A DNA stretch of 64,000 nucleotides from Lactococcus protaetiae (GTDB taxonomy: Bacteria > Bacillota > Bacilli > Lactobacillales > Streptococcaceae): assembly GCF_006965445.1 (NCBI RefSeq), contig NZ_CP041356.1:2108001-2172000 (forward strand). Reading direction: 5' to 3'. Within the stretch, counting starts at the first letter, position 1; each line of letters opens with the position of its first letter. Made by a program: the position numbers and the translations under genes. Below are positions 26,718 to 35,242 of this stretch, piece by piece. The notes under the pieces are model-generated. The model was given only the letters and a program-made list of their open reading frames with translations, did not search any database and had not been told where the DNA came from.

Positions 26718-27614
26718 TTATTCAGCAGCTTCTGTTACACGGGCAAATTTAGTAGCATCAAGAATTCCCCAACCAAGGTATAATTCAGCACGGATATAAA
26801 CTTGGTTATAACCTTTTAAGTCAAGCCCTGAATTGTCAGGATCACCAAATTGAATAACTTCAAGTGGCACTTCTTTCGCATATCCCCATTTGAATCCATT
26901 TGCAAAATCTCCGACGATTGCGCGATCATTTTCTGTTGACATATCTGAGACCGTTTTATTAACATCTACTGGAAGTCCGTTGATAGTATCTGGTGTTGCT
27001 CCCCATTTCAGTTCAGGGAAAAGAGCATTTCCTTGTTGGTCTTTTTGTTTAGCAAGAGCCGAACGGAATGATGGGTTAATTGCGATACCAGTGACATCAG
27101 CATCAACTCCAGTTAAAACTTCTACTGCGCTTTCGATGGCGCCATTTGCATCTGCAATCCCTTTGGGAGCTTCGACTTTTTGAGTAACTTTAGAATCAAA
27201 GTTGTTCGACCCGATAACGGTTGATGCAGTCCCTTGACGTGGATTAACGCCATGAAATGCCATTAAATCAATACCGCGAGCAACCTTTTTTGCGAACCCA
27301 TCGTTGAACGCTTGCAAAATATTGATTTTTTCTTCTTGAGATGCATACATAAATTCGTCTGAAATACGTGCACCGTATTCAACTTTGATTGGTACCATTG
27401 TTTGTGGCGCAAGAGACACTCCACCATGCGTTTTTTTGCCGCTTTCAGCAATTACATCAATTTCTGAATCCATAGTGAATGTGAATACTTTTTCACCATT
27501 AAATGGGATAGGATTTTGAGCTGATAAGCGTGCAATTGAGCTTTTTCCAGTCACTTTGTTAATAAGGTCTGTAACCAATGTTGGGTCAAATAATGTTCCT
27601 TTGTTTAATACCAT
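26718..27614 (-). CDS. Major capsid protein (HK97 fold)
   Basis: 298 residues: FTFTMDSEIDVIAESGKK, KVEYGARISDEFMYAS, FAKKVARGIDLMAFHGVNP and the C-terminal LGWGILDATKFARV are typical of HK97-like major capsid proteins. It follows the scaffold gene directly. There is no N-terminal delta domain, consistent with the separate scaffold. Confidence 0.92.
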   Translation of the reverse strand: MVLNKGTLFDPTLVTDLINKVTGKSSIARLSAQNPIPFNGEKVFTFTMDSEIDVIAESGKKTHGGVSLAPQTMVPIKVEYGARISDEFMYASQEEKINILQAFNDGFAKKVARGIDLMAFHGVNPRQGTASTVIGSNNFDSKVTQKVEAPKGIADANGAIESAVEVLTGVDADVTGIAINPSFRSALAKQKDQQGNALFPELKWGATPDTINGLPVDVNKTVSDMSTENDRAIVGDFANGFKWGYAKEVPLEVIQFGDPDNSGLDLKGYNQVYIRAELYLGWGILDATKFARVTEAAE

Positions 27615-27617
27615 TTT

Positions 27618-28082
27618 TTATTCTCCTTCTATTTGTAGTCCTTCGACTAATTTACGATAAGCTCCATCTTTTCCATCACCCAAATTTGGTTCAACATCTT
27701 TAAGTGGGGCTGGTGGAGTCTGTGGTTTAATGAATCCGCTGAAACGTTCAGCATCAGCTTTAAGTGATTCTTCATCATCGCCTGAAAGTCTGTCAGCCAA
27801 ATCTAATGGCAAGCCAGCTTTAATAGCAATAGACTGTTTGAGTTGTGCTGTTTTGTAACCACTGATTTGTTTTTCATAATCAGCTTTTTCTTGTTCCCAA
27901 GACTTTGATTCTTCAATAGTTGCTTGATATGCAGTGTTATCTGCTTCAAGTGCAGCAATTTTAGTTTTGAGTTCATCATAATCAGCATAATTAGCTTCAA
28001 TCGTTTCTTTTTGACGTGCTAATCTTGTTTCAATGATTTGGTTTAACTCTTCTTGCGTTTTTGGTAAATTATTTTCTGACAT
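27618..28082 (-). CDS. Scaffold protein (DUF4355-like)
   Basis: 154 residues, starting MSENNLPKTQEELNQIIETR, with a long coiled coil (ARQKETIEANYADYDELKTK onward) and an acidic, Pro-rich C-terminus. This is the DUF4355/phage scaffold pattern, placed immediately before the capsid gene. The start at 28082 has a GAAAGG site; a longer frame further upstream lacks one. Confidence 0.82.
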   Translation of the reverse strand: MSENNLPKTQEELNQIIETRLARQKETIEANYADYDELKTKIAALEADNTAYQATIEESKSWEQEKADYEKQISGYKTAQLKQSIAIKAGLPLDLADRLSGDDEESLKADAERFSGFIKPQTPPAPLKDVEPNLGDGKDGAYRKLVEGLQIEGE

Positions 28083-28131
28083 AGTCAAATCCTTTCTCCT
28101 GCTTGCCCGGCAGTTCGGTAATTTTTGGTAC

Positions 28132-28154
28132 AAAAAAACGACTTAAAAAGTCGT
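28132..28154 (-). terminator. Stem-loop after the large terminase
   Basis: ACGACT / AGTCGT stem with a TTTTA loop on the minus strand, followed by TTTTTTTG. It separates terL from the scaffold gene and could reduce or reset late transcription before the capsid genes. Confidence 0.65.
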
Positions 28155-29564
28155 CTAATACCGTATTTGTTGTTTTTTCTTCGGCTTGTTATTGCTACAA
28201 GCCCAATGCGCCAACAACGCACTGTCCATTAAACTGATATCCATATCATCAAACTGTGATTTATACCCAAATCCACCACTATTACCAATAGTTCGCTTGT
28301 CACAATTTGTGACTACAGTAGTAAGTGAAGGTTGTCCAGAATGGCAAAAGCTTTTTTGAAAAATCCCTTGTTCCCATCGAGAATTAGCGTTGATGATTTC
28401 TTTTACAGTTGGTAGTATCGGCTCTTTCAATTTGAAATCTTTCATTTCACTCGTTAAGATACTTTGACCACTTTGTCCATCAATGACAACTTTTTCAACA
28501 TCCGCTTTTTTTAAGAAATTGATAATCCACTGGTTACCATTTCTTATGGACTGACAATCAATTGTTTCAACAAATATCTTTCCTGATAGTGTTTTAACTG
28601 CAATACTCATTGCAACATTTGCACCATCATTTCCATACTTAATACCAACAAAGAGCTTTCCTTTAATTACTGGCAAACGGTTAACCTTTAGTGCATTCCA
28701 TTCTTGCTCTGAAATGACTGATTTCTGGTTATATTTTGGCCAGTAACCCAAACGTTGAACATTATGGTCCAACTTATCTTCACCAAGTTCGGCTTCAATT
28801 TTGCGTTCATTTAAGTGATAACCCATAGATGGATTAGAATTGTACCAAGCTTCAACATCGTGGATGTCCTTAATGTCTTCAACTGACCATTCTGCCCAGC
28901 CTGAATATTTTGCTTTTCCAGCTAAAGTATTCTCTCGATAATTTGTAAAAACAGTACCACTTGATACTGGTGTTGGAGGTGTTCCACACATTATAGTCAT
29001 TGGATTATCACTGTCAGTGACAGTGTACTTCAATGCTGATTCTTGCTCAGTAGTATATTCTTGCGCTTCATCAATGACTAAAATGTCGAATCCTTCACCA
29101 AGACCACCACTTGAGGTCCTAGTCCTGAACTGGATAACTCCTCCAGACTCAATCAATTCCAATCTCTCTTGGCCTTTAGCTTTAATTGATTTGAAATCTT
29201 CTCCCTCAATATATCCACTATCTTCAAGATATTTTTTTAATTTCTCGTAAGATGAATGAGATGTACTGATTCGATGAGCTGTATGAAGGATACTTAATCC
29301 CTGTTCAAGTGACCATAATTCAAGGATATAGACAATTTCTGTTTTACCATTCCGCCGTGGGATTGAGTATCCAAATTTTTGGTGTGTCCATAAGCCATCT
29401 TCATCAATGGCCATAACCTCTTTCAAAAGGTTCTCCTGCCACGGATAACACTTATGTTTAGATTTTTCGTAAATCTCAATAGCTTCTTGATATTTTGTTT
29501 CAGTAAATGGAAGTATTACCGATTGAGTAGGATACTGATTGCCAAATCTTTTTTCAGCAGTCAT
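28155..29564 (-). CDS. terL: Terminase large subunit
   Basis: 469 residues. The ATPase has a variant Walker A, SIPRRNGKTE (about residue 69), and Walker B, ILVIDEAQE. The C-terminal nuclease part includes VGIKYGNDGANVAMSIAVK, VVIDGQSGQSIL and SLMDSALLAHWA. It drives DNA packaging. Unlike most siphophages it is not before the portal gene but after the portal and MuF-like genes. Confidence 0.92.
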   Translation of the reverse strand: MTAEKRFGNQYPTQSVILPFTETKYQEAIEIYEKSKHKCYPWQENLLKEVMAIDEDGLWTHQKFGYSIPRRNGKTEIVYILELWSLEQGLSILHTAHRISTSHSSYEKLKKYLEDSGYIEGEDFKSIKAKGQERLELIESGGVIQFRTRTSSGGLGEGFDILVIDEAQEYTTEQESALKYTVTDSDNPMTIMCGTPPTPVSSGTVFTNYRENTLAGKAKYSGWAEWSVEDIKDIHDVEAWYNSNPSMGYHLNERKIEAELGEDKLDHNVQRLGYWPKYNQKSVISEQEWNALKVNRLPVIKGKLFVGIKYGNDGANVAMSIAVKTLSGKIFVETIDCQSIRNGNQWIINFLKKADVEKVVIDGQSGQSILTSEMKDFKLKEPILPTVKEIINANSRWEQGIFQKSFCHSGQPSLTTVVTNCDKRTIGNSGGFGYKSQFDDMDISLMDSALLAHWACSNNKPKKKQQIRY

Positions 29565-29614
29565 GTTACCCCTCCTTCAATCTAAAAGCATGATAACCCT
29601 ATCGCTGGGATGAG

Positions 29615-30121
29615 TTAATCAGAAATTATTTTATTAATCTCTTTGAATTTTTGTTCTATATCTTTTAATCGGTTATATTCAGAAATCGTTAAAGAAATAG
29701 AGTTATTACCATTTAAAAGTTCTGTTACGCTTTGCCCTCCCATTTCTGATATTATTCCAAGATTTTCCTTATTGGGTAAATTACGTCCTTTTTCCCAATT
29801 ATTTACAGTCCCCTTGGATGTATTAAATAGCTTTCCGAATTGTTCCATTGTCAATCCGCTATCTAGGCGTATTGTTTTAATTTTTTGTCCTACTATTTGT
29901 GGAGAGTTTAGATTATCAACATGAGATGTTAATTCTTCAATAGTGATATTTGCAAATTCTGCAATAGCTTTAATTCTTTCAGGATTCGGTAGTGATTCCC
30001 CTTTTTCCCATTTTGAAGCATTACCTTTAGCAGCACCAAATAATGCTCCAAATTTTTCCAGCGTCATTCCCCTACTAAGTCGAATATTCTTGATTCTTTC
30101 CCCGATTATTTGATTCTTCAT
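29615..30121 (-). CDS. Tandem XRE-type HTH protein, candidate small terminase
   Basis: 168 residues made of two copies of one HTH domain: IGERIKNIRLSRGMTLEKFG..KGNASKWEKGESLPNPE and VGQKIKTIRLDSGLTMEQFG..KGTVNNWEKGRNLPNKE, followed by a C-terminal helix. The halves clearly arose by internal duplication. It sits directly before terL and overlaps the MuF-like start. Position and DNA-binding domains make it a candidate small terminase; a local repressor is the alternative. Confidence 0.6.
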   Translation of the reverse strand: MKNQIIGERIKNIRLSRGMTLEKFGALFGAAKGNASKWEKGESLPNPERIKAIAEFANITIEELTSHVDNLNSPQIVGQKIKTIRLDSGLTMEQFGKLFNTSKGTVNNWEKGRNLPNKENLGIISEMGGQSVTELLNGNNSISLTISEYNRLKDIEQKFKEINKIISD

Positions 30122-30882
30122 TTTCTCTCCTTTAGATTCAAATTTTTACGTTCAGCAATCTTTGCATCTTTATCTGGGTCAACCCAGTTCTTGGACCAAA
30201 CATCCTGACGTTTTCTATCAATATCCCTAGGGTCATATTCTACTGTGCATCGGCAACGTTCATGACGATGATACACGTCACTTGGAACATTAGGATAGTC
30301 GTATGAACCTGCCAAACTTCTACACCAATCACATGCTTTACCTACTAACTTTCGCACGATTTTAGGTTTTAAACCTGCTTTTGCTTGAAAATCAATATTT
30401 TTCTTAAGCGTATCATCAACAACACTCTGGCTAAATGTTACTATTGGCTCTTTCAAAAGCCAAAGTATTTTTTCAAAATCATCTTCACTAGAAATGCGAT
30501 TGACAATGCCATCAATTCTATCTTGATTTAATTCTGGAATTTGTGATTTTAATTTAAAGCCAGCCAATTGATTGAGTTCGCTTTGAACATCCGTTGAATA
30601 ACCTGAAATTAAATCAAAATTTTTCTTCAATATGGAATTGAACAATCTATCTGCAATGTTGAAATACATTTTTCCGTCAGGTAAAACATCTACTGTTACA
30701 TGAGTTCCCAAAACATCAGATAAAATTTGACCAACTTCGACACCAAATTCATTTGCTTGAATATAGGTTGCTTTTTTAGTTTTCAACAATTCCATTGATT
30801 GCTTTAACGTTTTACTATTTGCTGCTCTTTCATCAAAATCTTGATTTATTTTTACTAAAAGAGGTGGTAAAATATCTTCCAT
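30118..30882 (-). CDS. Minor head protein (Mu gpF-like)
   Basis: 254 residues. The C-terminal signature C-x-W-C (KACDWCRSLAG) with YHRHERCRCTVEY is the Cys/His cluster of phage head morphogenesis proteins. The N-terminal two thirds are helical. It follows the portal gene with a 2-bp gap. The family is packaged in small copy number near the portal. Confidence 0.85.
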   Translation of the reverse strand: MEDILPPLLVKINQDFDERAANSKTLKQSMELLKTKKATYIQANEFGVEVGQILSDVLGTHVTVDVLPDGKMYFNIADRLFNSILKKNFDLISGYSTDVQSELNQLAGFKLKSQIPELNQDRIDGIVNRISSEDDFEKILWLLKEPIVTFSQSVVDDTLKKNIDFQAKAGLKPKIVRKLVGKACDWCRSLAGSYDYPNVPSDVYHRHERCRCTVEYDPRDIDRKRQDVWSKNWVDPDKDAKIAERKNLNLKERK

Positions 30883-30884
30883 CT

Positions 30885-32309
30885 TTATACATCCGAATCA
30901 TCTAGCATTTTAATTGCTTCTTCTTGATTAAATCCAAGTTTTTGAAGCATCAATGATGCGTTGTTTTTGGTAATTGTCCTTTTATTCCATTTTTCTAACA
31001 AGCTTGTTATTTCATAGGTTGATATTTTGCGTGTACTATTATTTTCATTATTAGATGCCTCAGGCTCAGATACGACAATTGGTGCACCACCAGTTATTCC
31101 TGTAATATCCCTAATAGTTAATCTATCTATAAATCCTGGTATAGCTTGATTAAGTTTAATAGCACCATCTCCAATCAAACTCAACATACTTGCATCAGCT
31201 TCAAACAATGGTTCCCATTTCGGTTTTGTTTTTCTGAACTGTTCTCGTAAATATGGAACATTATCACGCAAACACGCTGCAAGATAAGCAACATTCAAAA
31301 AACCAGCCCCCAAACTTCGTTGAGCTTTTCTACCAGCTAATCGTAAGTTTTCGTGACTTGCCTTAATCGCTTCAACTGATGACGGATTATCAGAAACAAA
31401 TCCTAAATCATCAAGAGTTAATCCTGTTTCACCAGCAAAACCTGCGGCTGCAGTTCTAAGTTGTTCAGTAAATGGCGACATGCTTGGTTGAGTAAATTGT
31501 CCAAGAGTTGGTTTATCACCATCCTCATCTTTTGTGAATTGCAACATGCTTGATACAGTTGCTTTCCAAGTTTCCATCGGCTCCGCATCATCACTCAATC
31601 CAGTTACATATTTTTGAGGGAAGGAATAAAACTCGGCTGTTACATCGGCTCTTTCAAGCGTTCGTTTTGCATTGCTTTGCCAATACATTCCTGAACGTGT
31701 AATACGAGAACGTCCAAATGGGCGAACTGCATCAGGACGGTGAATGATTGGAACTAATAGAGGATGCCCTGTTGGATTAGCAAGAGAAATATTATTACGT
31801 GAATCACGATAATAATAATCTGTTCTATCAGGCAAGAAATGTGCTTCGAGAACAACACTATTGTTTTCATCTCGTTCTAAAACTGCATATCCCTCTGTCA
31901 GTAATCCAGTAATTGGGTCAATGATTCCTGTTGCATTGACCGCTTCAATAACTTGAAGTCGCACCGCATCATTTTCACCTTTCGAAATATAAGTAAAGCT
32001 ACATGATGCAATAAGTGATGACAAAACAGCACTATCAAAAAATATATCAGGATTATTTTCCTCAAAAATTTCATTTACTGTAAAGTCATCATTTTCAAAT
32101 TCTCGAAAAACAAGACGGTCTGCAAGACTGTCAACTCCCTTTGCGCACCATCCTAATATTGAACGATATTGTTGGCTTAATGCTTGTGGAATTGTAATCC
32201 CTTTGAATCTATCAACATGCTTCATTGCATATTGCTCATAGCGCATTTCTGCTCTTCGTTTATGAACAGACAGCTTAAATCTCAGATATCCAATACCTTT
32301 TTCAGTCAA
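30885..32309 (-). CDS. Portal protein (SPP1 gp6-like)
   Basis: 474 residues, starting near SVHKRRAEMRYEQYAMKHVD, with the stem and wing features HPLLVPIIHRPDAVRPFGRS and RTLERADVTAEFYSFPQKYV. The region LDDLGFVSDNPSSVEAIKAS is well kept in lactococcal portal proteins. It forms the dodecameric ring for DNA entry. It is the first gene of the head module here. Confidence 0.9.
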   Translation of the reverse strand: MTEKGIGYLRFKLSVHKRRAEMRYEQYAMKHVDRFKGITIPQALSQQYRSILGWCAKGVDSLADRLVFREFENDDFTVNEIFEENNPDIFFDSAVLSSLIASCSFTYISKGENDAVRLQVIEAVNATGIIDPITGLLTEGYAVLERDENNSVVLEAHFLPDRTDYYYRDSRNNISLANPTGHPLLVPIIHRPDAVRPFGRSRITRSGMYWQSNAKRTLERADVTAEFYSFPQKYVTGLSDDAEPMETWKATVSSMLQFTKDEDGDKPTLGQFTQPSMSPFTEQLRTAAAGFAGETGLTLDDLGFVSDNPSSVEAIKASHENLRLAGRKAQRSLGAGFLNVAYLAACLRDNVPYLREQFRKTKPKWEPLFEADASMLSLIGDGAIKLNQAIPGFIDRLTIRDITGITGGAPIVVSEPEASNNENNSTRKISTYEITSLLEKWNKRTITKNNASLMLQKLGFNQEEAIKMLDDSDV

Positions 32310-32344
32310 TTTTTTTGCTCCTTTCTATAGTCGCGTGAGAAAAA

Positions 32345-32412
32345 ATGTACAGTGACGGCGTGAAGTACGAGCCGACCGAGGGCGGGGAGGTATGCCCCCT
32401 CATTCTCTCTCC
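32345..32412. other. GC-rich cos/packaging-site candidate
   Basis: A markedly GC-rich stretch within AT-rich phage DNA, between the HNH endonuclease and portal genes. It contains GGCGGGGAGGTATGCCCCCT, with GAGGG/CCCTC and GGGG/CCCC inverted repeats. In cos-type phages the site lies next to the HNH gene. Functional proof is lacking. Confidence 0.45.
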
Positions 32413-32455
32413 TGTGCATTTTAAATCTTCTTTAATATTATTTATCGAAAAATAA

Positions 32456-32788
32456 TTAAGAGACGTAAGAAGCCCAATCACGGCTCTGTGGCAAGTTACG
32501 ATTTCCTAATACTTTCGGCTCTTCCTGCTTCACGTTGAACAACTTATCAGACTTCTGACGGTTGCAAGTCCAGTGAGCAAGCTGCAAGTTATCTATTGAT
32601 GAAGGATGACCGCCTTTATTAATGGGGATGATGTGGTCAACAACCGCACTCAATGGGTCAGGTGCTTTCAAACTCTTATCAATTGGCTTACCACAAATGC
32701 CACAGGTGTTCTGTGTCTTGAGCAATATCTTTCTGTTTTTATCAAAGGCTACGCGGTGTGCGCCTTGTCTATCAGCTCTTAATGCCAT
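32456..32788 (-). CDS. HNH endonuclease
   Basis: About 110 residues, starting MALRADRQGAHRVAFDKNR behind an AAGGAG site. Two zinc-binding pairs, CGICGKP and HWTCNRQKSDK, flank the HNH core DPLSAVVDHIIPINKGGHPSSIDNLQLAHW. Such enzymes work with terminase in cleaving cos DNA in HK97-type phages. It lies next to a GC-rich site that may be the substrate. Confidence 0.88.
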   Translation of the reverse strand: MALRADRQGAHRVAFDKNRKILLKTQNTCGICGKPIDKSLKAPDPLSAVVDHIIPINKGGHPSSIDNLQLAHWTCNRQKSDKLFNVKQEEPKVLGNRNLPQSRDWASYVS

Positions 32789-32812
32789 GATACTCTCCTT
32801 ATTGCATGACAA

Positions 32813-32838
32813 AAGCCAACAGAATATATCTGCTGGCT
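32813..32838 (-). terminator. Stem-loop between late activator and HNH gene
   Basis: GCCAGCAGA / TCTGTTGGC stem on the minus strand, then TTTTGTC. It may partly end the transcript of the ArpU-like gene. Confidence 0.55.
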
Positions 32839-32910
32839 TATTTATTTTTTCTTGATGATACTATAATACTACATTTATCTTGTCCGTTTAAAGGGGCTAA
32901 ACGGACAACA

Positions 32911-33336
32911 TTACCAAAAGCCACCACAATCATCATCATACATTTCAAGAATGGCTCGCTTCTTCCTTCGGACTGTTCTATCACTCATGAAGCAAAGCTT
33001 ACCAAGTTCTTCCTCTGTATAATAATTTGTATCAACCCATTGATAATGAAATAACATTTTAGATGCATCATCAAGTTTACTGATTAAATTATCAACCCTC
33101 TTTCTAAAGTTTTCAATATAAATAATCTGTTCATCCATCATCCACTTCTCTACAATATCGTGAGTTGGATTAGATATTTTACTTGAACGACCTCCTCCTA
33201 CATTATCATCGTGATGCTTACTCATCATTAACTCTTGTTTACGAATTGCAATCGCCTTATCAACTTCTCTATAAAGATAAAGTTTTTTTGAGATTGTTTT
33301 CATATCTTGGACTGATAGGCTATATCTTCTACTCAT
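32911..33336 (-). CDS. ArpU/RinA-type late transcription activator
   Basis: 141 residues. The C-terminal half, HYQWVDTNYYTEEELGKLCFMSDRTVRRKKRAILEMY, is a sigma-like HTH typical of ArpU/RinA phage regulators. It is located at the end of the early region and before the late genes, where it would switch on packaging and structural transcription. It has an AAGGAG site upstream of the ATG. Confidence 0.8.
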   Translation of the reverse strand: MSRRYSLSVQDMKTISKKLYLYREVDKAIAIRKQELMMSKHHDDNVGGGRSSKISNPTHDIVEKWMMDEQIIYIENFRKRVDNLISKLDDASKMLFHYQWVDTNYYTEEELGKLCFMSDRTVRRKKRAILEMYDDDCGGFW

Positions 33337-33361
33337 AGTATCTTAACTCCTTATATTTTGG

Positions 33362-33416
33362 TATAATAGAATTAAGAAAAGTTGTTTTTAAAGCGCATTG
33401 CAGTGCGCTTTTTTTG
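33362..33416 (+). ncRNA. Possible short antisense RNA
   Basis: An extended -10 promoter, TTGGTATAAT (TATAAT at 33362-33367), is followed by AAGCGCA-TTGCAG-TGCGCTT (33391-33410) and TTTTTTT. A transcript of about 45 nt would run against the phage mRNA. No good -35 is visible. Confidence 0.35.
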
Positions 33417-33420
33417 CTGT

Positions 33421-33546
33421 TTAAAACCCCATCCAAACCCAACGAATCGCACGTAGCAGCAAGCCAGTAATAATTATTCCAAACCCAATGATAATTATTA
33501 CTGATAGAATTTGAACAAGGATATCATTAACATTTTTATTTTTCAT
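33421..33546 (-). CDS. Small phage membrane protein
   Basis: 41 residues: one hydrophobic helix, QILSVIIIIGFGIIITGLLL, and a short basic/aromatic tail, RAIRWVWMGF. The start has AAGGAGG at good distance and overlaps the upstream gene. It could influence membrane or lysis control; no function is known. Confidence 0.55.
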   Translation of the reverse strand: MKNKNVNDILVQILSVIIIIGFGIIITGLLLRAIRWVWMGF

Positions 33547-33727
33547 CTGTTACCTCCTTAATGAAAACAACTTTGAAAGCTGCGTTACTTCTAATAATCC
33601 AACCTGACTCACTTTCCAACTCCAAGATAATATCATCATAACTATTAGCTTTTATGATTACGCTAGGAGAAGCTTCTAGTCCAGATTCATAAGCAACGGT
33701 AGCGCCATATAATTTAAACTCTTTCAT
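33536..33727 (-). CDS. Small early phage protein
   Basis: 63 residues, MKEFKLYGATVAYESGLEAS to KEVTDEK, a short alpha/beta protein of the type common in lactococcal phage early operons. It overlaps both neighbours, so it is part of one polycistronic message. No function is recognised. Confidence 0.6.
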   Translation of the reverse strand: MKEFKLYGATVAYESGLEASPSVIIKANSYDDIILELESESGWIIRSNAAFKVVFIKEVTDEK

Positions 33728-33902
33728 TGATCACCTCCTGATATCCTTCAATAAATGCTTTAACAACATTCGCATAACCTCTACCTACCGACCTTACATT
33801 TTCAGGAGTTAGCTGAAATTCATCAACTTTCCTGATACGTTTCTTGTGCTTGATTCGGGAATATCCGCAAGGAGCATTATTTACTGTTAATTCTTTTTTC
33901 AT
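33714..33902 (-). CDS. Small basic early phage protein
   Basis: 62 residues with a basic N-terminal half (SRIKHKKRIRKVDEF) and a helix, VGRGYANVVKAFIEGYQEVI. It is coupled to both neighbours by overlaps. It may bind nucleic acid; no family is recognised. Confidence 0.55.
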   Translation of the reverse strand: MKKELTVNNAPCGYSRIKHKKRIRKVDEFQLTPENVRSVGRGYANVVKAFIEGYQEVINERV

Positions 33903-34081
33903 TTCTTAACCTCCTTGTAGTCTTGATACAACCCTTCAAATATTGCTGTAGCACATTGTAATGTAGCCAATCCTAGTTCAGCAGCAGAACCTTTGAAGTC
34001 TGTTCCGTCTTCATTCCATCCTGCAATTGAGTAAGGATACTCATTTTCTGGATGAAATATGATATGTATTTCTTTAATCAT
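33899..34081 (-). CDS. Small early phage protein
   Basis: About 60 residues from MIKEIHIIFHPENEYPYSIA to YQDYKEVKK. I chose the ATG at 34081 with GAAGG upstream; a longer frame from 34138 overlaps the preceding gene. NEDGTDFKGSAAELGLATLQ suggests a compact alpha/beta fold. Function unknown. Confidence 0.55.
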   Translation of the reverse strand: MIKEIHIIFHPENEYPYSIAGWNEDGTDFKGSAAELGLATLQCATAIFEGLYQDYKEVKK

Positions 34082-34103
34082 AAAATGCTTCGCCCTTCTA
34101 TGA

Positions 34104-34412
34104 TTACCATGAAATTTGAATATATGATTTATAGACATTTATACCTAAGAAATTTTTCCCATATATTTCTTTTAGTTCTATATCAAAACCAACACCGAGC
34201 TTTTCTTTTAAGAGGTCAATAGTACCTCTATTTTGTAGTCTAATTTTTAGATATTTATCTTCCGGCTCACTTATTTTGATTCTATAACCTGTATATCCTT
34301 GATTTGCTGCAGTTTTAATCTCTTTTTCTAAATCAATTTTTTTATACCATCTTTCAAACCATTTTTTATGAGATTCATTCTGAGATGATTTAATTTCATC
34401 AATTAATTCCAT
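34104..34412 (-). CDS. Early phage protein, unknown
   Basis: 102 residues with many charged positions, starting MELIDEIKSSQNESHKKWFERW. No domain is recognised. It begins after a gap of about 190 bp that holds only a 13-codon frame and AT-rich DNA, so it may start a sub-operon. An AAGAGG site precedes the ATG. Confidence 0.55.
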   Translation of the reverse strand: MELIDEIKSSQNESHKKWFERWYKKIDLEKEIKTAANQGYTGYRIKISEPEDKYLKIRLQNRGTIDLLKEKLGVGFDIELKEIYGKNFLGINVYKSYIQISW

Positions 34413-34599
34413 TCTTAACCTCTTTCTTTTATTAGTAAATATATAATATAATCGGAATTTAAAATAAATAGGCTCTAATCTTGATATTGTTCACTTTATA
34501 GCTATTTTTATATTTTTATTAAAATAAGCTATTTTTTACCTCAATCTATATGTTCATCAAGCCATTTATCAGCTTCTGTCATTTTTCAAATTCCTTTCT

Positions 34600-34767
34600 T
34601 TAAAACACATTCTCTGACTCATCCAGCTCCGAGCGGTCAATGTTTTCTTGTTCAATGTTTGAAAGTAATTTACTGAACCGCTTGGCTAATCTCCCCCAGA
34701 AAATCACAACACTGATTAATACTATTCCGCCAATTAAATTAATAATATTTGCGATTGTTTCCATCAT
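34600..34767 (-). CDS. Small membrane protein, duplicate A (shorter)
   Basis: 55 residues, METIANIINLIGGIVLISVV helix then KRFSKLLSNIEQENIDRSEL. It is nearly identical to the product at 35235-35471 but stops at ENVF, where the other continues. The ribosome site GGAGG lies in the tail of the broken upstream gene. It is one membrane helix plus a charged tail; function unknown. Confidence 0.6.
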   Translation of the reverse strand: MMETIANIINLIGGIVLISVVIFWGRLAKRFSKLLSNIEQENIDRSELDESENVF

Positions 34768-34784
34768 TCCTCCACGCTTTCCGT
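34603..34784 (-). repeat. 182-bp duplication, copy A
   Basis: Matches 35307-35488 over 182 bp with only a handful of substitutions and no gap. It contains the small membrane-protein gene and the last codons of the gene before it. The copies are separated by a DUF1642-like gene. Confidence 0.9.
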
Positions 34785-34910
34785 ATTGATTATTTCGGCA
34801 ATCTGTTTTTCTAAAATCGGCTTTATAAGTTCCCAATGTTCGGCAGAGGCTTATTTGTCAGCGCAAACTGTTATTTCAAAGCCTAACATCTTGATGTAAT
34901 ATTGCTTCAT
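34764..34910 (-). pseudogene. Small ORF with in-frame stop (copy A partner)
   Basis: Reads MKQYYIKMLGFEITVCADK, then TAA (34851-34853), then continues in the same frame through ASAEHWELIKPILEKQ to TESVEE and a TGA. A single C-to-T change would explain the stop. The reading frame stays open on both sides, so the loss is recent. This is a substitution, unlike the single-base deletions elsewhere. Confidence 0.65.
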
Positions 34911-35242
34911 TCCTCCACTACCTCGACAATTTCCACGCCCAGCGCTTTGCCTGCGAGGTAGGCAAAAACTAGCATAGGGTTATCTTTGAGCCATTGCGGT
35001 GTTCTATCTCCGTTAAGGTCTAAAGCTGACAAATATTTAATTGCTTCAAATTCATTTAAAAAGTGAAGTACTTTTATAAATTTGTCAATTTTTTCCGCAA
35101 TGCTTTTGCGAATCGTGAGGCGAGGTTGGTTGGCAATTTTGTTTAATTGATTCAGTAAAAATCCAACTTTATCGCCATACAATAGGAATACATCAACTAA
35201 TTTAACCGCATCTACTGCAATTTGTTGTGCTGTTTTACTCAT
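34907..35242 (-). CDS. DUF1642-like early phage protein
   Basis: 111 residues. IADQPRLTIRKSIAEKIDKF-like N-terminal organisation (here NQPRLTIRKSIAEKIDKF) and AYLAGKALGVEIVEVVEE at the end resemble lactococcal DUF1642 relatives. It shares its SIAE motif with the 37556-37951 product, pointing to paralogues in one early operon. It lies between the two duplicate copies and overlaps the longer duplicate gene by ATGAGTAA. Function unknown. Confidence 0.6.
   Translation of the reverse strand: MSKTAQQIAVDAVKLVDVFLLYGDKVGFLLNQLNKIANQPRLTIRKSIAEKIDKFIKVLHFLNEFEAIKYLSALDLNGDRTPQWLKDNPMLVFAYLAGKALGVEIVEVVEE

Noticed and set aside
34541-34582. 13-codon frame MTEADKWLDEHID with an AAAGGA site
   Set aside because: Too short to support as a gene; may be a remnant or leader, but nothing confirms it.
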